From contig JAUIFO010000002.1 of NCBI GenBank assembly GCA_030430385.1, positions 62,001 through 126,000 on the forward strand: a stretch of DNA of 64,000 nt, given 5' to 3'. Origin of the DNA: Bacteroidia bacterium. Its GTDB lineage: Bacteria > Bacteroidota > Bacteroidia > Flavobacteriales > Flavobacteriaceae. This document shows positions 51,256 to 60,097 of the stretch, piece by piece. Under the pieces are notes generated by a model. The model made no database searches. It worked only from the letters and a program-made list of their open reading frames with translations, and had not been told where the DNA came from. A program made the translations under genes and the position numbers. Each line of letters opens with the position of its first letter. The stretch's first letter is position 1.

Positions 51256-53505
51256 AATTGTATAATCTTCAACCTCTCCATAGGTAAATGTTTCACAAGC
51301 ACTTGGTCTAGCGTTGTATTTCATAGACACACGCATTCTTGTATTACCATTAGTAACTGTATTAGGAACAGTAAAGCTTGCACTTACAGAAGCGTTTTGA
51401 GTAGGAGCTCTATTTAATATACGCTCCGCTGTACTGAAAGTACCATCTTTATCAAAATCAATCCATACTCTATAACCTACATTATAACTTGATCCTGTAT
51501 ATTCTGGTGAAACAGTAATTGTATAAGTGACATCATTCACAAGGGTTGTAGACATATTTGTAAAATCTCCATAACCTTGGGCTCCAGAGTTATTGTTATC
51601 TATTGTGTTTAGTTGTACACGATCTATGTAGAAAAAGTTGGTGTTATTCCCTTGAGAATTACAATACGTCACAGAAGACGTCGTAAAACTAAAACTTGTA
51701 GAATATGCCGATGTTAAGGCACCACAAATTGCGCGTACTTGGAACTCGTATTCGGTATCTATATTTAATCCTGAAATGTTATAGGAATTACTTGTTAATC
51801 CCATTACATCTGTCCAAGTAGGGTTTCCAACCTCTCTGAATCTTAAATCAAATGTAGATCCTGTAGACACCCAACCTAATGTTGCCGAACTTGTTGTAAT
51901 TGCAGAAGCATTTAAACTGCTTGGTACTGTTGGTGTTAATGGAGTCATTAACACATCCGATAAGACTACAGTATTCCCATCAGAAATACTTTGACTACTT
52001 ACCGTTACTGATTGGTAACAAGGCGCTTCAAATAGTAAGCTATAAGTTCCACCTTTAATAGGTCTGTAATACGCACCATGATTATCGGTATAAATCTCTG
52101 AGTTAAATGCATCATGTCCAACTACTGTTACTTTAACATCTTCAATAGGATTCGTAGTATTCGCATCTTTAACTAAACCTCTAAAACCATACGTTCCCTG
52201 AGTTAAGAAATCTAATATAGCATCTCTATTATAGTACCAATAATCATCAAGCAAACTTTCTTGTAATATTTTTTGATCTGATAACTCAATTGTAACTTCT
52301 CTACAGTTTTGGTAATAATTCATGTAATCTTGACGTCCACCATATACTCTATACCATTCTGCACCATGAGTAACACCTGGACTTTGCATATAGTAACTAG
52401 GAGAACCATCCCAATCATCATCATCTGTCATATATGACGATTTATTAGAATATGATGGTGTTGATGTTGAACCAGCATTTGCATCTATTTGGCAATGTGT
52501 GGCATATTCTACACCAATATGTTCAAACCATTCTGTATCTGCATGCTCATGCTGACTTGGATAAGCATTATCAAAAGGGTAATTCACAAGCTCGGTCCCA
52601 CCGTGAAAATTGGCAGAAATCACAAAATTATGAGCGTCAGCTAATGCCATAAAAGCTAAGGTTTCAGCTTGATAAGCTTCTCCATCATCATGTGGCCCAG
52701 CAATATTATCAGGATAGTTTCTGTTAAGGTCGATGTTATTGGCATTACCACGTCTTGCTTGTGTCACAGAAGTGTTGCTTGAACTATTATGATACGTGCC
52801 ATCTGGGTTTGCATTTGGGTTGATCCAAATTTCAGCGTTCTCAACTAGATTAGCTACTCTTGCGTGATCGGAATGACCAGTATCATTATAAACTGTAAGA
52901 ATATAATCTATTAATGTAAGCATCATTGGATAACCTGCAATTTCATCACCATGCATTGATGAGGTTAACATTAATTTTGGTTCTTGCTCGTCTGTCGACA
53001 CATTATCAGAGATTTTTACAAACAACAGCTCTTTATCTCCTTGAACTGTATTTCCAATACTTACTTTTTCAACTAATGTTGGATAATCATCTTCAAAATC
53101 TTGCATTTGTTGTGCATATTCAGCATAAGTTGGGTAAGAACTTAATGGAAAAGACAGGGTTGATGCTGTTGATCTGCTAGCTAATGGTCTAACATCATAT
53201 ATATCAGCTTCACTGACTTCATTTTCGTTTTTAGGAACATTGAATGGAATGTTTCTTTGTTCAAACTGTCTAAACTGTTCTGTATTAGCCCATGCTTTTA
53301 CGGTTTTAGTAGCAGAATCATAATGTACTAAAGACATATTATGTGTAAGCATTTCTAGATCTGCTTCATTTTCAATTTGAAATGTGAAAGTAATTTCTCC
53401 TTTTGTTGAAAGATAGGTTTCAGCCTTTTCTTTTTCGAAGTTTTTTTGTGCATTAACATTTAAAAAAAATGCACACATAGCGGTTAGTAGGGTAATTTTT
53501 TTCAT
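49666..53505 (-). CDS. Secreted M14 zinc carboxypeptidase with T9SS sorting domain
   Basis: A 1279-residue protein. Signal peptide 1-19 (AMCAFFLNVNAQ), propeptide, then an M14 carboxypeptidase domain (about 120-430): zinc ligands H185 and E188 (SSMHGDEIAGYPM) and H301 (NFHGGTELVNYP), catalytic E407 (EVTIELSDQ), with NLNRNYPDN in between. A carboxypeptidase regulatory-like Ig domain (about 440-520), fibronectin III, a GEVED domain and the C-terminal surface module with T9SS sorting domain (ISKKLIIR) follow. It would trim C-terminal residues from peptides, complementing the upstream endopeptidases. The three genes lie in one direction but each has its own terminator. Confidence 0.93.
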   Translation of the reverse strand: MKKITLLTAMCAFFLNVNAQKNFEKEKAETYLSTKGEITFTFQIENEADLEMLTHNMSLVHYDSATKTVKAWANTEQFRQFEQRNIPFNVPKNENEVSEADIYDVRPLASRSTASTLSFPLSSYPTYAEYAQQMQDFEDDYPTLVEKVSIGNTVQGDKELLFVKISDNVSTDEQEPKLMLTSSMHGDEIAGYPMMLTLIDYILTVYNDTGHSDHARVANLVENAEIWINPNANPDGTYHNSSSNTSVTQARRGNANNIDLNRNYPDNIAGPHDDGEAYQAETLAFMALADAHNFVISANFHGGTELVNYPFDNAYPSQHEHADTEWFEHIGVEYATHCQIDANAGSTSTPSYSNKSSYMTDDDDWDGSPSYYMQSPGVTHGAEWYRVYGGRQDYMNYYQNCREVTIELSDQKILQESLLDDYWYYNRDAILDFLTQGTYGFRGLVKDANTTNPIEDVKVTVVGHDAFNSEIYTDNHGAYYRPIKGGTYSLLFEAPCYQSVTVSSQSISDGNTVVLSDVLMTPLTPTVPSSLNASAITTSSATLGWVSTGSTFDLRFREVGNPTWTDVMGLTSNSYNISGLNIDTEYEFQVRAICGALTSAYSTSFSFTTSSVTYCNSQGNNTNFFYIDRVQLNTIDNNNSGAQGYGDFTNMSTTLVNDVTYTITVSPEYTGSSYNVGYRVWIDFDKDGTFSTAERILNRAPTQNASVSASFTVPNTVTNGNTRMRVSMKYNARPSACETFTYGEVEDYTINLFDGLVYSSNTWIPNAPSSSTSSEDVLVEDGTYNVNTDISLNNLRVNSGAVINVDKTSNVNVAGSIINFGEFILNSDSNEFSSLIVDGTVTGPVKYNRHVTSNAGGNDIIAPPVSGESFTSFISNNPNILSNSTQTLYLFGPFEKPLNDYAIFSNSETATLDAGTGYRAASTDDGTFTFEGAVTTGTLNVPIVKTGSDFDKWNLIGNPYTSYIKLSDFLAENINEMDSQSVAVYGYDANISDGSVWTIWNMSYSDANPGALIAPGQGFFVTCKDGGASVTFDPSMQQTGNTDDFILGRNANYAHFVLRMESSDKAYETDLYLKDVATLGLDVGYDAEIFQETPSPFMIYTELTENNTPLPMAIQSIGFDDVNGSTLIPLGVNALQGDQVNISLNTENIEYNVYLEDTVENSSTLLNTSAYNFTAESDMVGTGRFYLRFEAETLSVESSALNEVNIYSDANVKQIVVSGLLKANTMFTLYDIHGRALVQKALDSNAMVNTIDTSSYANGVYLVQLSDQTTTISKKLIIR

Positions 53506-53558
53506 TTGATTTGGGGTTTCTAACGAATTTTGATGGCGCTAATATATAATATAATTCC

Positions 53559-53600
53559 TGCATTTCATAGATTAAATGCAAAAAATATCGATAAAATGCA
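53559..53600. promoter_or_regulatory. Repeated TGCATTT/AAATGCA sites between the carboxypeptidase and ABC genes
   Basis: TGCATTT (53559-53565) and AAATGCA (53574-53580) form an inverted pair 8 bases apart, and AAAATGCA recurs at 53593-53600. They lie in the 237-base gap between the divergent genes. A binding site is possible; the low information content of AT-rich DNA is a caution. Confidence 0.3.
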
Positions 53601-53742
53601 TAAATAAAAATCAACCATAATCATAAAACTTTGATTATAAACACCTTAAATATCTGTATAGAATTTTGTTTTTGTAATATTATTCGTACTTAAAATTGGT
53701 CTTTTCTAATCGTTCACTCCTTAATAATGTATATTTTTACGT

Positions 53743-55434
53743 ATGGCTAAATCCGTTCTACTTGAAGTAAACAACCTTTCTGTTTCATTTTTTAACAACA
53801 AAAAAGCGTTAAAAATTTTAAATGATATCAGCTATAAACTATACCCAAATGAAATTTTAGGTATTGTTGGAGAGTCTGGTTCAGGCAAATCTGTCTCATC
53901 ACTTGCCATTCTTGGGTTACTCCCAAAACACATATCAAAAATTGACGAAGGTCGTATTCATTTTAACAATCAAGACCTAACGCAATTATCAAATCGTGCT
54001 TTTCAAAAGATAAGAGGAAAAGAGATTGCCATGATATTTCAGGAACCCATGAGTTCATTGAACCCTTCGATGTGTTGTGGCAAACAAGTTGTTGAAATTT
54101 TGATGACCCATTTAAATATCTCTAAACAAGACGCTAAATCGGAAACATTATTACTTTTTGAAAAAGTAAGATTACCTCAACCTAAGCGTATTTTCGAGGC
54201 CTATCCTCACGAAATATCTGGTGGGCAAAAACAGCGCGTTATGATTGCTATGGCAATAGCCTGCAAGCCTAAATTATTGATTGCAGATGAACCTACAACG
54301 GCTTTAGATGTTACTGTACAAAAAGAGATAATTAAGCTGTTAAAGGCACTTCAAAAAGAGGAACAGATGAGTATTATTTTCATCTCTCATGATCTTGCCT
54401 TAGTGTCAGAAATAGCAGACCGCGTTATTGTTATGTATCAAGGCGCTATTGTTGAAAAAGGATCTGTTATGGACATCTTCAATCATCCTAAAGAGCTTTA
54501 TACTAAAGCTTTATTGAATTCAAAACCTTCATTAACCCAACGCCTAAAACGTTTACCAACAGTATCAGACTATTTACAAAACGTTTCAAAATCTGAAGTA
54601 ATAAGTTCAGCAGAACGTTCCTCAGCCCATAAGAAACTGTATAGTAAAGCACCTCTTTTAGAGGTGTTGAATGTTGAAAAAACATATGTATCTAAATCAG
54701 GACTATTTAAGCCTTCTGAACCTTTTAAGGCGGTCAATAATGTTAGCTTTAATGTTTATGAAGGAGAAACATTGGGTCTGGTTGGAGAATCAGGTTGTGG
54801 AAAAAGTACCTTAGCAAATGCCATTTTATTATTAGAAAAATCGACTTCAGGGACTATTTTATATCAAGGAAAAGACATCACACAACTTAATCGTTCACAA
54901 ACAAGAGCGTTACGTAAAGACATTCAAATAATTTTTCAAGACCCATTTGCATCACTCAATCCGAGACTAACTGTTGGAAGAGCAATAATGGAACCTATGA
55001 AGGTTCACAATATTGGAGCGTCAGATCGTGAAAGAAAAGAAAACACATTAGAACTTCTTCAAAAAGTTGGTTTAGATAGTACTTACTTTAATCGATATCC
55101 TCATGAATTTTCAGGCGGACAACGTCAACGAATTGGTATTGCAAGAGCAATTGCTGTAGAACCGAAACTAATCATTTGTGACGAATCGGTATCAGCTTTA
55201 GACATTTCGGTTCAAGCCCAAGTACTGAATTTATTGAATGATCTTAAAGAAAATTTCGGATTCACATATATTTTTATTTCGCACGACTTAGCTGTGGTCA
55301 AATATATATCTGATCAGTTATTAGTGATGAATCAAGGTAAGGTGGAAGAAATTGGAGATGCCGATAAAATTTACAGCGATCCAGAAAGCGAATACACTAA
55401 AAGACTAATTCATGCTATTCCGAAAGGGTTATAG
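53743..55434 (+). CDS. Dual-ATPase ABC protein, peptide/nickel (Dpp/Opp, YejF-like) family
   Basis: A 563-residue fusion of two ABC ATPases. The first domain (about 5-260) has Walker A GESGSGKS and signature ISGGQKQR; the second (about 305-555) has GESGCGKS and FSGGQRQR; Walker B and H-loop motifs are intact in both ([40 protein letters not shown]). Each half ends in the oligopeptide-transporter C-terminal segment. It would energise uptake of peptides or nickel. No permease or binding-protein gene is adjacent, so these must lie elsewhere. A hairpin terminator follows at 55491. Confidence 0.92.
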   Translation: MAKSVLLEVNNLSVSFFNNKKALKILNDISYKLYPNEILGIVGESGSGKSVSSLAILGLLPKHISKIDEGRIHFNNQDLTQLSNRAFQKIRGKEIAMIFQEPMSSLNPSMCCGKQVVEILMTHLNISKQDAKSETLLLFEKVRLPQPKRIFEAYPHEISGGQKQRVMIAMAIACKPKLLIADEPTTALDVTVQKEIIKLLKALQKEEQMSIIFISHDLALVSEIADRVIVMYQGAIVEKGSVMDIFNHPKELYTKALLNSKPSLTQRLKRLPTVSDYLQNVSKSEVISSAERSSAHKKLYSKAPLLEVLNVEKTYVSKSGLFKPSEPFKAVNNVSFNVYEGETLGLVGESGCGKSTLANAILLLEKSTSGTILYQGKDITQLNRSQTRALRKDIQIIFQDPFASLNPRLTVGRAIMEPMKVHNIGASDRERKENTLELLQKVGLDSTYFNRYPHEFSGGQRQRIGIARAIAVEPKLIICDESVSALDISVQAQVLNLLNDLKENFGFTYIFISHDLAVVKYISDQLLVMNQGKVEEIGDADKIYSDPESEYTKRLIHAIPKGL

Positions 55435-55490
55435 CATGAATATCTTTTTGGTTAATGTTAAGATGTTTTTGAGCAATCTTAGGGTTTGTT

Positions 55491-55530
55491 GAAAGGAAGC
55501 TAAAAGCTTGCTTTCTTTGTTTGTAGGTTT
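55491..55530 (+). terminator. Rho-independent terminator of the dual ABC gene
   Basis: GAAAGGAAGC / GCTTGCTTTC form a 10-pair stem with one G-G mismatch, loop TAAAA, followed by T-rich sequence, 56 bases after the stop at 55434. Confidence 0.7.
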
Positions 55531-55745
55531 AAGTAGATTTGGGGCAAAAAAATTCATAGGTTTTAATTTATGATAGATTTGGGGCAATATCATAAAGTTA
55601 AGTTCATGGTAAATTTGGTTGTTTTCGATTTGGATTGCTAATATGAAACATTTCTTAAAAAAATCGGTTTAAACACTAAAATAATCGATGAAATACATTA
55701 AATTTTAACTTTTAAAGTGGTTTTTGAGGGTTTTTCTTACAAAGA

Positions 55746-55774
55746 AAACAAAAAAAAACCACATATAAATGTGG
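55746..55774 (-). terminator. Rho-independent terminator of scoB
   Basis: CCACAT / ATGTGG (55759-55764 and 55769-55774) with loop ATAA. Read on the minus strand it is followed by ten T, 24 bases beyond the scoB stop at 55799. Confidence 0.85.
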
Positions 55775-55798
55775 CTTATAATTTAAGTTGAAACGTCT

Positions 55799-56452
55799 TT
55801 ACAATATCATCTCAGGTATATCACCTTCAACAATTAAATGTCCGTCAGTGGCATTTTTAATAACGTCTACAGATACTCCAGGAGCACGTTCTAAAAGTTT
55901 GAACCCTTCCTTTGTAATTTCAATAACTGCGAGATTGGTTACAATCTTTTTGACGCAGCCAACACCAGTAAGGGGCAACGAACAACGCTTTAATAATTTA
56001 GATTGACCTGCCCTATTGGTATGCATCATAGCGACAATGATATTTTCGGCACTAGCAACAAGATCCATTGCGCCTCCCATTCCTTTGACCATTTTACCAG
56101 GAATCTTCCAATTAGCGATATCGCCATTTTCAGCTACTTCCATGGCACCAAGTATTGTAAGGTCTACGTGCTTACCACGTATCATTGAAAAACTCATTGC
56201 TGAATCAAAAAAGCTTGCACCAGGTAATGTGGTAATGGTTTGTTTTCCTGCATTAATAACATCTGGATCTTCTTCACCTTCAAATGGAAATGGTCCCATC
56301 CCTAAAACACCATTCTCGCTTTGAAATTCAACTTCAATATCGTCACGAACATAGTTTGCTACCAAAGTAGGAATCCCAATTCCTAAATTTACGTAGTATC
56401 CATCTTGAACTTCTCTAGCGATTCGCTTTGCTATTCCGTTTTTATCTAACAT
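55799..56452 (-). CDS. scoB: 3-oxoacid CoA-transferase subunit B
   Basis: A 217-residue beta subunit of a succinyl-CoA:3-ketoacid CoA transferase. YYVNLGIGIPTLVANYV and the catalytic Glu in FQSENGVLGMGPFP are the family signatures, with GGAMDLVASAENIIVAM, the usual ADLxxP-like end VIEITKEGFKLLERAPG and a normal C-terminus. It activates acetoacetate for ketone-body or leucine breakdown. It starts 2 bases after scoA and ends with a terminator. Confidence 0.93.
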   Translation of the reverse strand: MLDKNGIAKRIAREVQDGYYVNLGIGIPTLVANYVRDDIEVEFQSENGVLGMGPFPFEGEEDPDVINAGKQTITTLPGASFFDSAMSFSMIRGKHVDLTILGAMEVAENGDIANWKIPGKMVKGMGGAMDLVASAENIIVAMMHTNRAGQSKLLKRCSLPLTGVGCVKKIVTNLAVIEITKEGFKLLERAPGVSVDVIKNATDGHLIVEGDIPEMIL

Positions 56453-56454
56453 AA

Positions 56455-57156
56455 TTAATCTCTTTGTCTAACAGTTCGTTGTTCTATTCGTTTTTCGTAG
56501 TGTTCGCCTTTAAAAATACGCTGTACAAAAATTCCAGGTATATGAATTTGATTTGGGTCTAACTCGCCAACGGGAACTAGTTCCTCTACCTCAGCTACAG
56601 TAATTTTTGCAGCACCACAAATATTAGGATTGAAATTTCTTGCAGTTCCTTTAAAGATCAAATTCCCTGCGGTGTCACCTTTCCAAGCTTTAACAAAGCC
56701 AAAATCTGCTTTAAAAGCATGTTCTAACACATACATCTTTCCATCGAACTCACGTGTTTCTTTACCTTCAGCAACTTCAGTCCCAAAACCAGCTGGTGTA
56801 TATATGGCAGGAAAACCTGCTTGCGCTGCTCTGCATCGTTCTGCTAAGGTTCCTTGTGGTATCAGTTCAACTTCAAGCTCACCTGACAGCATTTGTCTTT
56901 CAAACTCATCATTTTCGCCAACGTATGATGAGGTCATTTTATCAATTTGTCTGCCTTGCAACAATAAGCCAAGTCCAAAATCATCAACACCTGCATTATT
57001 TGAAATACACTTGAGGCCTTTAACACCTAATTTCACTAATTCTGCTATTGCATTTTCAGGTATTCCTGAGAGTCCGAAGCCTCCAAACATACAAGTCATA
57101 TTATCTGAAATGCCTTGTAAAGCTTCAGAAACATTAGCCACTTTTTTACTAATCAT
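56455..57156 (-). CDS. scoA: 3-oxoacid CoA-transferase subunit A
   Basis: A 233-residue alpha subunit that pairs with scoB. Signature blocks are [20 protein letters not shown] near 25, [16 protein letters not shown], the [32 protein letters not shown] substrate block and [15 protein letters not shown]. Together with the adjacent subunit it transfers CoA from succinyl-CoA to acetoacetate. The genes are separated by 2 bases, a clear operon. Upstream lies the PBP1A gene on the same strand, with a terminator between. Confidence 0.93.
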   Translation of the reverse strand: MISKKVANVSEALQGISDNMTCMFGGFGLSGIPENAIAELVKLGVKGLKCISNNAGVDDFGLGLLLQGRQIDKMTSSYVGENDEFERQMLSGELEVELIPQGTLAERCRAAQAGFPAIYTPAGFGTEVAEGKETREFDGKMYVLEHAFKADFGFVKAWKGDTAGNLIFKGTARNFNPNICGAAKITVAEVEELVPVGELDPNQIHIPGIFVQRIFKGEHYEKRIEQRTVRQRD

Positions 57157-57194
57157 TTTACTTCTTTTTGGTATCGAAAAATACGAAATAAAAA

Positions 57195-57216
57195 AGCCAT
57201 TCTAAAATGAATGGCT
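57195..57216 (-). terminator. Rho-independent terminator of the PBP1A gene
   Basis: AGCCATTC / GAATGGCT (57195-57202 and 57209-57216) with loop TAAAAT. On the minus strand it follows the stop at 57246 and is followed by TTTTTATTT, 36 bases before scoA starts. Confidence 0.85.
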
Positions 57217-57245
57217 ATTGTTTTTATATCTCAAAATGTTAGTGT

Positions 57246-59594
57246 TTAAAAATCAAAAACTTCTTCAATTTCATCTAGAGGATCTTTTTCATCATTACTT
57301 TCTTTTTTTAGCTTATCACAATCTACTTCAATTGAAAGTTCGCTTGGCTTTTCAAAAGCCTCTTTAGAAACATTTAATTCAGAATCAGCATAACATGCTT
57401 TCATATACAATGCCCAAATTGGTAATGCCATCGAAGCGCCTTGTCCGTAAGTTAGACTCTTAAAATGTGCTGCTCTATCTTCAGCACCAACCCAAACACC
57501 AGTCACTAAATTAGGAACCATTCCCATAAACCAACCATCACTTTGATTTTGCGTTGTTCCTGTTTTTCCGGCAATTGGGTTAGTCAATTCATAAGGATAA
57601 CCTGTAACGATCTCTTTATAAACTGCTTGTTTTCCAGCCCAATTATGAACTAATCGTCTTCCTGAACCAGACTCTACAACACCTTGCATTAGGTTAACAG
57701 TTGTATAAGCAACTTCATCACTTAACACATCGCGACTTTCAGGTGTGAACTGATATAAGACTGTTCCGTTTTTGTCTTCGATTCTAGTGACCATAACAGG
57801 TTTGTTATACACACCTTTATTAGCGAAAGTTGCATAGGCCGCAACCATTTCATAGACACTTAAATCTGGTGTTCCTAGAGATATTGCTGGAACTGGAGGA
57901 ATTTCAGATTCCACACCTAATCGCCTTGCTAAATCGATTACAGGTTGAGGCCCAACTTTGTCCATTAAACGCGCTGTAATTGTATTTACAGAATTAGCTA
58001 AAGCAGCTTTTAAAGTTAGAAAACCATCATAACTACCATCAGAATTTTTGGTAGTCCAAGGTTCTGGGTTACCATACTTTTCAGCTTCAATAGTAATCTG
58101 TTGTCTAGGAAGCGTATCACATGGTGACAAATGTAATTGATCGATTGCAGTTGCGTACACAAACGGTTTAAATGTAGAGCCTACTTGTCGTTTGCCTTGC
58201 TTCACATGATCGTATTGAAAATGCCTGTAATTCATTCCACCAACCCAAGCCTTCACATGACCTGTCTGAGGATCCATAGACATCATACCTGGTTGCAAAA
58301 ATGATTTATAATAACGCATTGAATCGATAGGCTTCATAATCGTATCGATTTCTGAAGCTTGACCATCTTTCCAAGCAAAAATTGACATTTGGACAGGCTC
58401 ATTAAAAGAAGCTTCAATTTCTTTATCGCCTTTACCTTGGTTTTTTAACACTCTCCAACGCTCAGAACGACGCATTGATGTTTTCATGAGCTTATCAATC
58501 TCTTTACTATCAAGCTCAAGAAAAGGTGCAGTTTTATTTCTGTCTGGTGTGTTTTGGTGATCAAATTCAGCTTGAAGCTTTGGCATGTGGCGCTGAACGG
58601 CATCCTCAGCATACTTCTGCATTCTAGAATCGATGGTTGTGTAAATCTTCAACCCATCATTATACAGGTTGTATTTTTCTCCATTAGGTTTAGGATTGTT
58701 CTTGATCCAATCCTTCATAAATTTATCTAAATAAGCTCTAAAATAAGTCGCAATCCCTTCTCTGTGCGATTGTGGCGTATAGTCTAAATCTAATTCGGTT
58801 TTCTGAAGAGAATCCTTTATTGTTTCATCAATGAACTCATATTTTTCCATCTGACTTAACACAACATTTCGCCTGTTTTTTGTTCCGACAGGATTTCTAC
58901 GAGGATTGTAGAGTGATGAATTCTTGAACATGCCTACAAGCATTGCAGATTCTTTGAGATCTAATTCTTTTGGTTCTTTGTTGAAGTAGATATTTGAAGC
59001 CGAGCGAATGCCATCACCATTATTTCCAAAATCATAGATATTAAAATACATCGCAATTATTTCTTCTTTAGTGTACTGACGTTCCAATCGGATTGCAATT
59101 ACCCATTCTTTTATTTTTTGGGTAATGGCTTCAAATTTATTTCTTGATCTAACTCCTACAAAAAGTTGTCGCGCTAATTGTTGAGAAATCGTACTAGCTC
59201 CACCGCGACTTCCTAAAAAAGCAAATGCTCTTATGGTTCCTCTTACATCAATACCAGCGTGATCATAATATCTAATATCTTCTGTAGCAACTAAAGCATC
59301 TACAAGCACCTTAGGGAGTTCATCATAACCTACTGGTGTTCTATTGTCATTGTAGTAAAACTTTCCTAGTGTTTTATCGTCACTAGAAATAATTTCTGTA
59401 GCTAAATTGTTTTTAGGGTTTTCGAGTTGTTCGAATGTAGGCATCTCTCCTAAAAGTCCCCAAGACGCTAACAAAAAAGGGAGAATGCTTAAAAATATGA
59501 TTGCAGCAAAACTTATCCAAAACCATTTGATGTATTTTGAAAAATCACTTGGTTGGGTCTTAGCCGATTTTTTTTTAACTGCCTTTTTTGCCAT
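57246..59594 (-). CDS. Bifunctional penicillin-binding protein 1A (transglycosylase/transpeptidase)
   Basis: A 782-residue class A PBP. A basic N-terminus and one transmembrane helix (about 27-47) precede the glycosyltransferase domain (about 65-250) with ATEDIRYYDHAGIDVRG (catalytic Glu) and GGASTISQQLARQLF. The transpeptidase domain (about 420-740) has SxxK in GSTFKPFVYA, an SxN motif in LANSVNT and KTGTTQN. It polymerises and crosslinks peptidoglycan. The C-terminus is acidic (DEIEEVFDF). It follows gldH by 2 bases and ricT before it, a run common in gliding Bacteroidetes. Confidence 0.94.
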   Translation of the reverse strand: MAKKAVKKKSAKTQPSDFSKYIKWFWISFAAIIFLSILPFLLASWGLLGEMPTFEQLENPKNNLATEIISSDDKTLGKFYYNDNRTPVGYDELPKVLVDALVATEDIRYYDHAGIDVRGTIRAFAFLGSRGGASTISQQLARQLFVGVRSRNKFEAITQKIKEWVIAIRLERQYTKEEIIAMYFNIYDFGNNGDGIRSASNIYFNKEPKELDLKESAMLVGMFKNSSLYNPRRNPVGTKNRRNVVLSQMEKYEFIDETIKDSLQKTELDLDYTPQSHREGIATYFRAYLDKFMKDWIKNNPKPNGEKYNLYNDGLKIYTTIDSRMQKYAEDAVQRHMPKLQAEFDHQNTPDRNKTAPFLELDSKEIDKLMKTSMRRSERWRVLKNQGKGDKEIEASFNEPVQMSIFAWKDGQASEIDTIMKPIDSMRYYKSFLQPGMMSMDPQTGHVKAWVGGMNYRHFQYDHVKQGKRQVGSTFKPFVYATAIDQLHLSPCDTLPRQQITIEAEKYGNPEPWTTKNSDGSYDGFLTLKAALANSVNTITARLMDKVGPQPVIDLARRLGVESEIPPVPAISLGTPDLSVYEMVAAYATFANKGVYNKPVMVTRIEDKNGTVLYQFTPESRDVLSDEVAYTTVNLMQGVVESGSGRRLVHNWAGKQAVYKEIVTGYPYELTNPIAGKTGTTQNQSDGWFMGMVPNLVTGVWVGAEDRAAHFKSLTYGQGASMALPIWALYMKACYADSELNVSKEAFEKPSELSIEVDCDKLKKESNDEKDPLDEIEEVFDF

Positions 59595-59596
59595 GA

Positions 59597-60097
59597 TTAG
59601 TTCGAATTTACATGTTCTACTCTAAAACCTACATCTGTAACACCTTCAAGGTTGACAACACCATTTACTTCTCCATTAGCTCTCATAGCATGCTGAATGT
59701 TAACTGTATAGGTGCCTTGCTCTTCAAAAACAAAAGGGTCTTCAAAGCCTTTGTACCACAACTTGTTTTCCTTAACATCAGAAAAACCTGTTCCTAAAAA
59801 TGTTCCGTCTGGAGCAGCCATTCTGTATTCTAATGTGTCTTTAATGGTCTTTCCGTTAGGATAATTCAGTTCAACAACCAAAAACAAATTACTGTATTTG
59901 TAAGCATCATTATTTCTTAAATTCACAAACAAATTATAGTGACTTATAGTATCAGGAGCTATCATATTGAAAGACATCACACTGTCTTTATGCCATTGAT
60001 TTGCGACCGATTGATACTCATCAAAAACACGATTAGAATCGCATGAAAGCATAATCAAACAATAGACTAATAGAACACTGAATTTATTTTTTAGCAT
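59597..60097 (-). CDS. gldH: Gliding-motility lipoprotein GldH
   Basis: A 166-residue lipoprotein. The start is taken at ATG 60097, because an open frame running 25 codons upstream (to 60172) would place non-family sequence before the signal peptide. LLVYCLIMLSC gives the lipobox; the rest matches GldH: YQSVANQWHKDSVMSFN, TISHYNLFVNLRN, YKYSNLFLVVELNYP and PDGTFLGTGFSDVKENKLWYKG. GldH is needed for gliding in Flavobacterium johnsoniae and is associated with the T9SS motor. It begins 14 bases inside the end of ricT and precedes the PBP1A gene by 2 bases, so the three are co-transcribed. Confidence 0.92.
   Translation of the reverse strand: MLKNKFSVLLVYCLIMLSCDSNRVFDEYQSVANQWHKDSVMSFNMIAPDTISHYNLFVNLRNNDAYKYSNLFLVVELNYPNGKTIKDTLEYRMAAPDGTFLGTGFSDVKENKLWYKGFEDPFVFEEQGTYTVNIQHAMRANGEVNGVVNLEGVTDVGFRVEHVNSN

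Larger units (their letters stand above)
55435..55798. other. 364-base gene-free stretch between convergent genes
   Basis: Besides the terminators at both ends (55491-55530 and 55746-55774), the middle holds three TAnnTTTG-like sites: TAGATTTGGGGCAA at 55534-55547 and 55574-55587, then TAAATTTG at 55610-55617. The first two lie in an imperfect 40-base repeat. No ORF of credible length or RNA gene is seen. It could be a decayed gene or weak promoters of a small RNA; I cannot decide. Confidence 0.4.
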
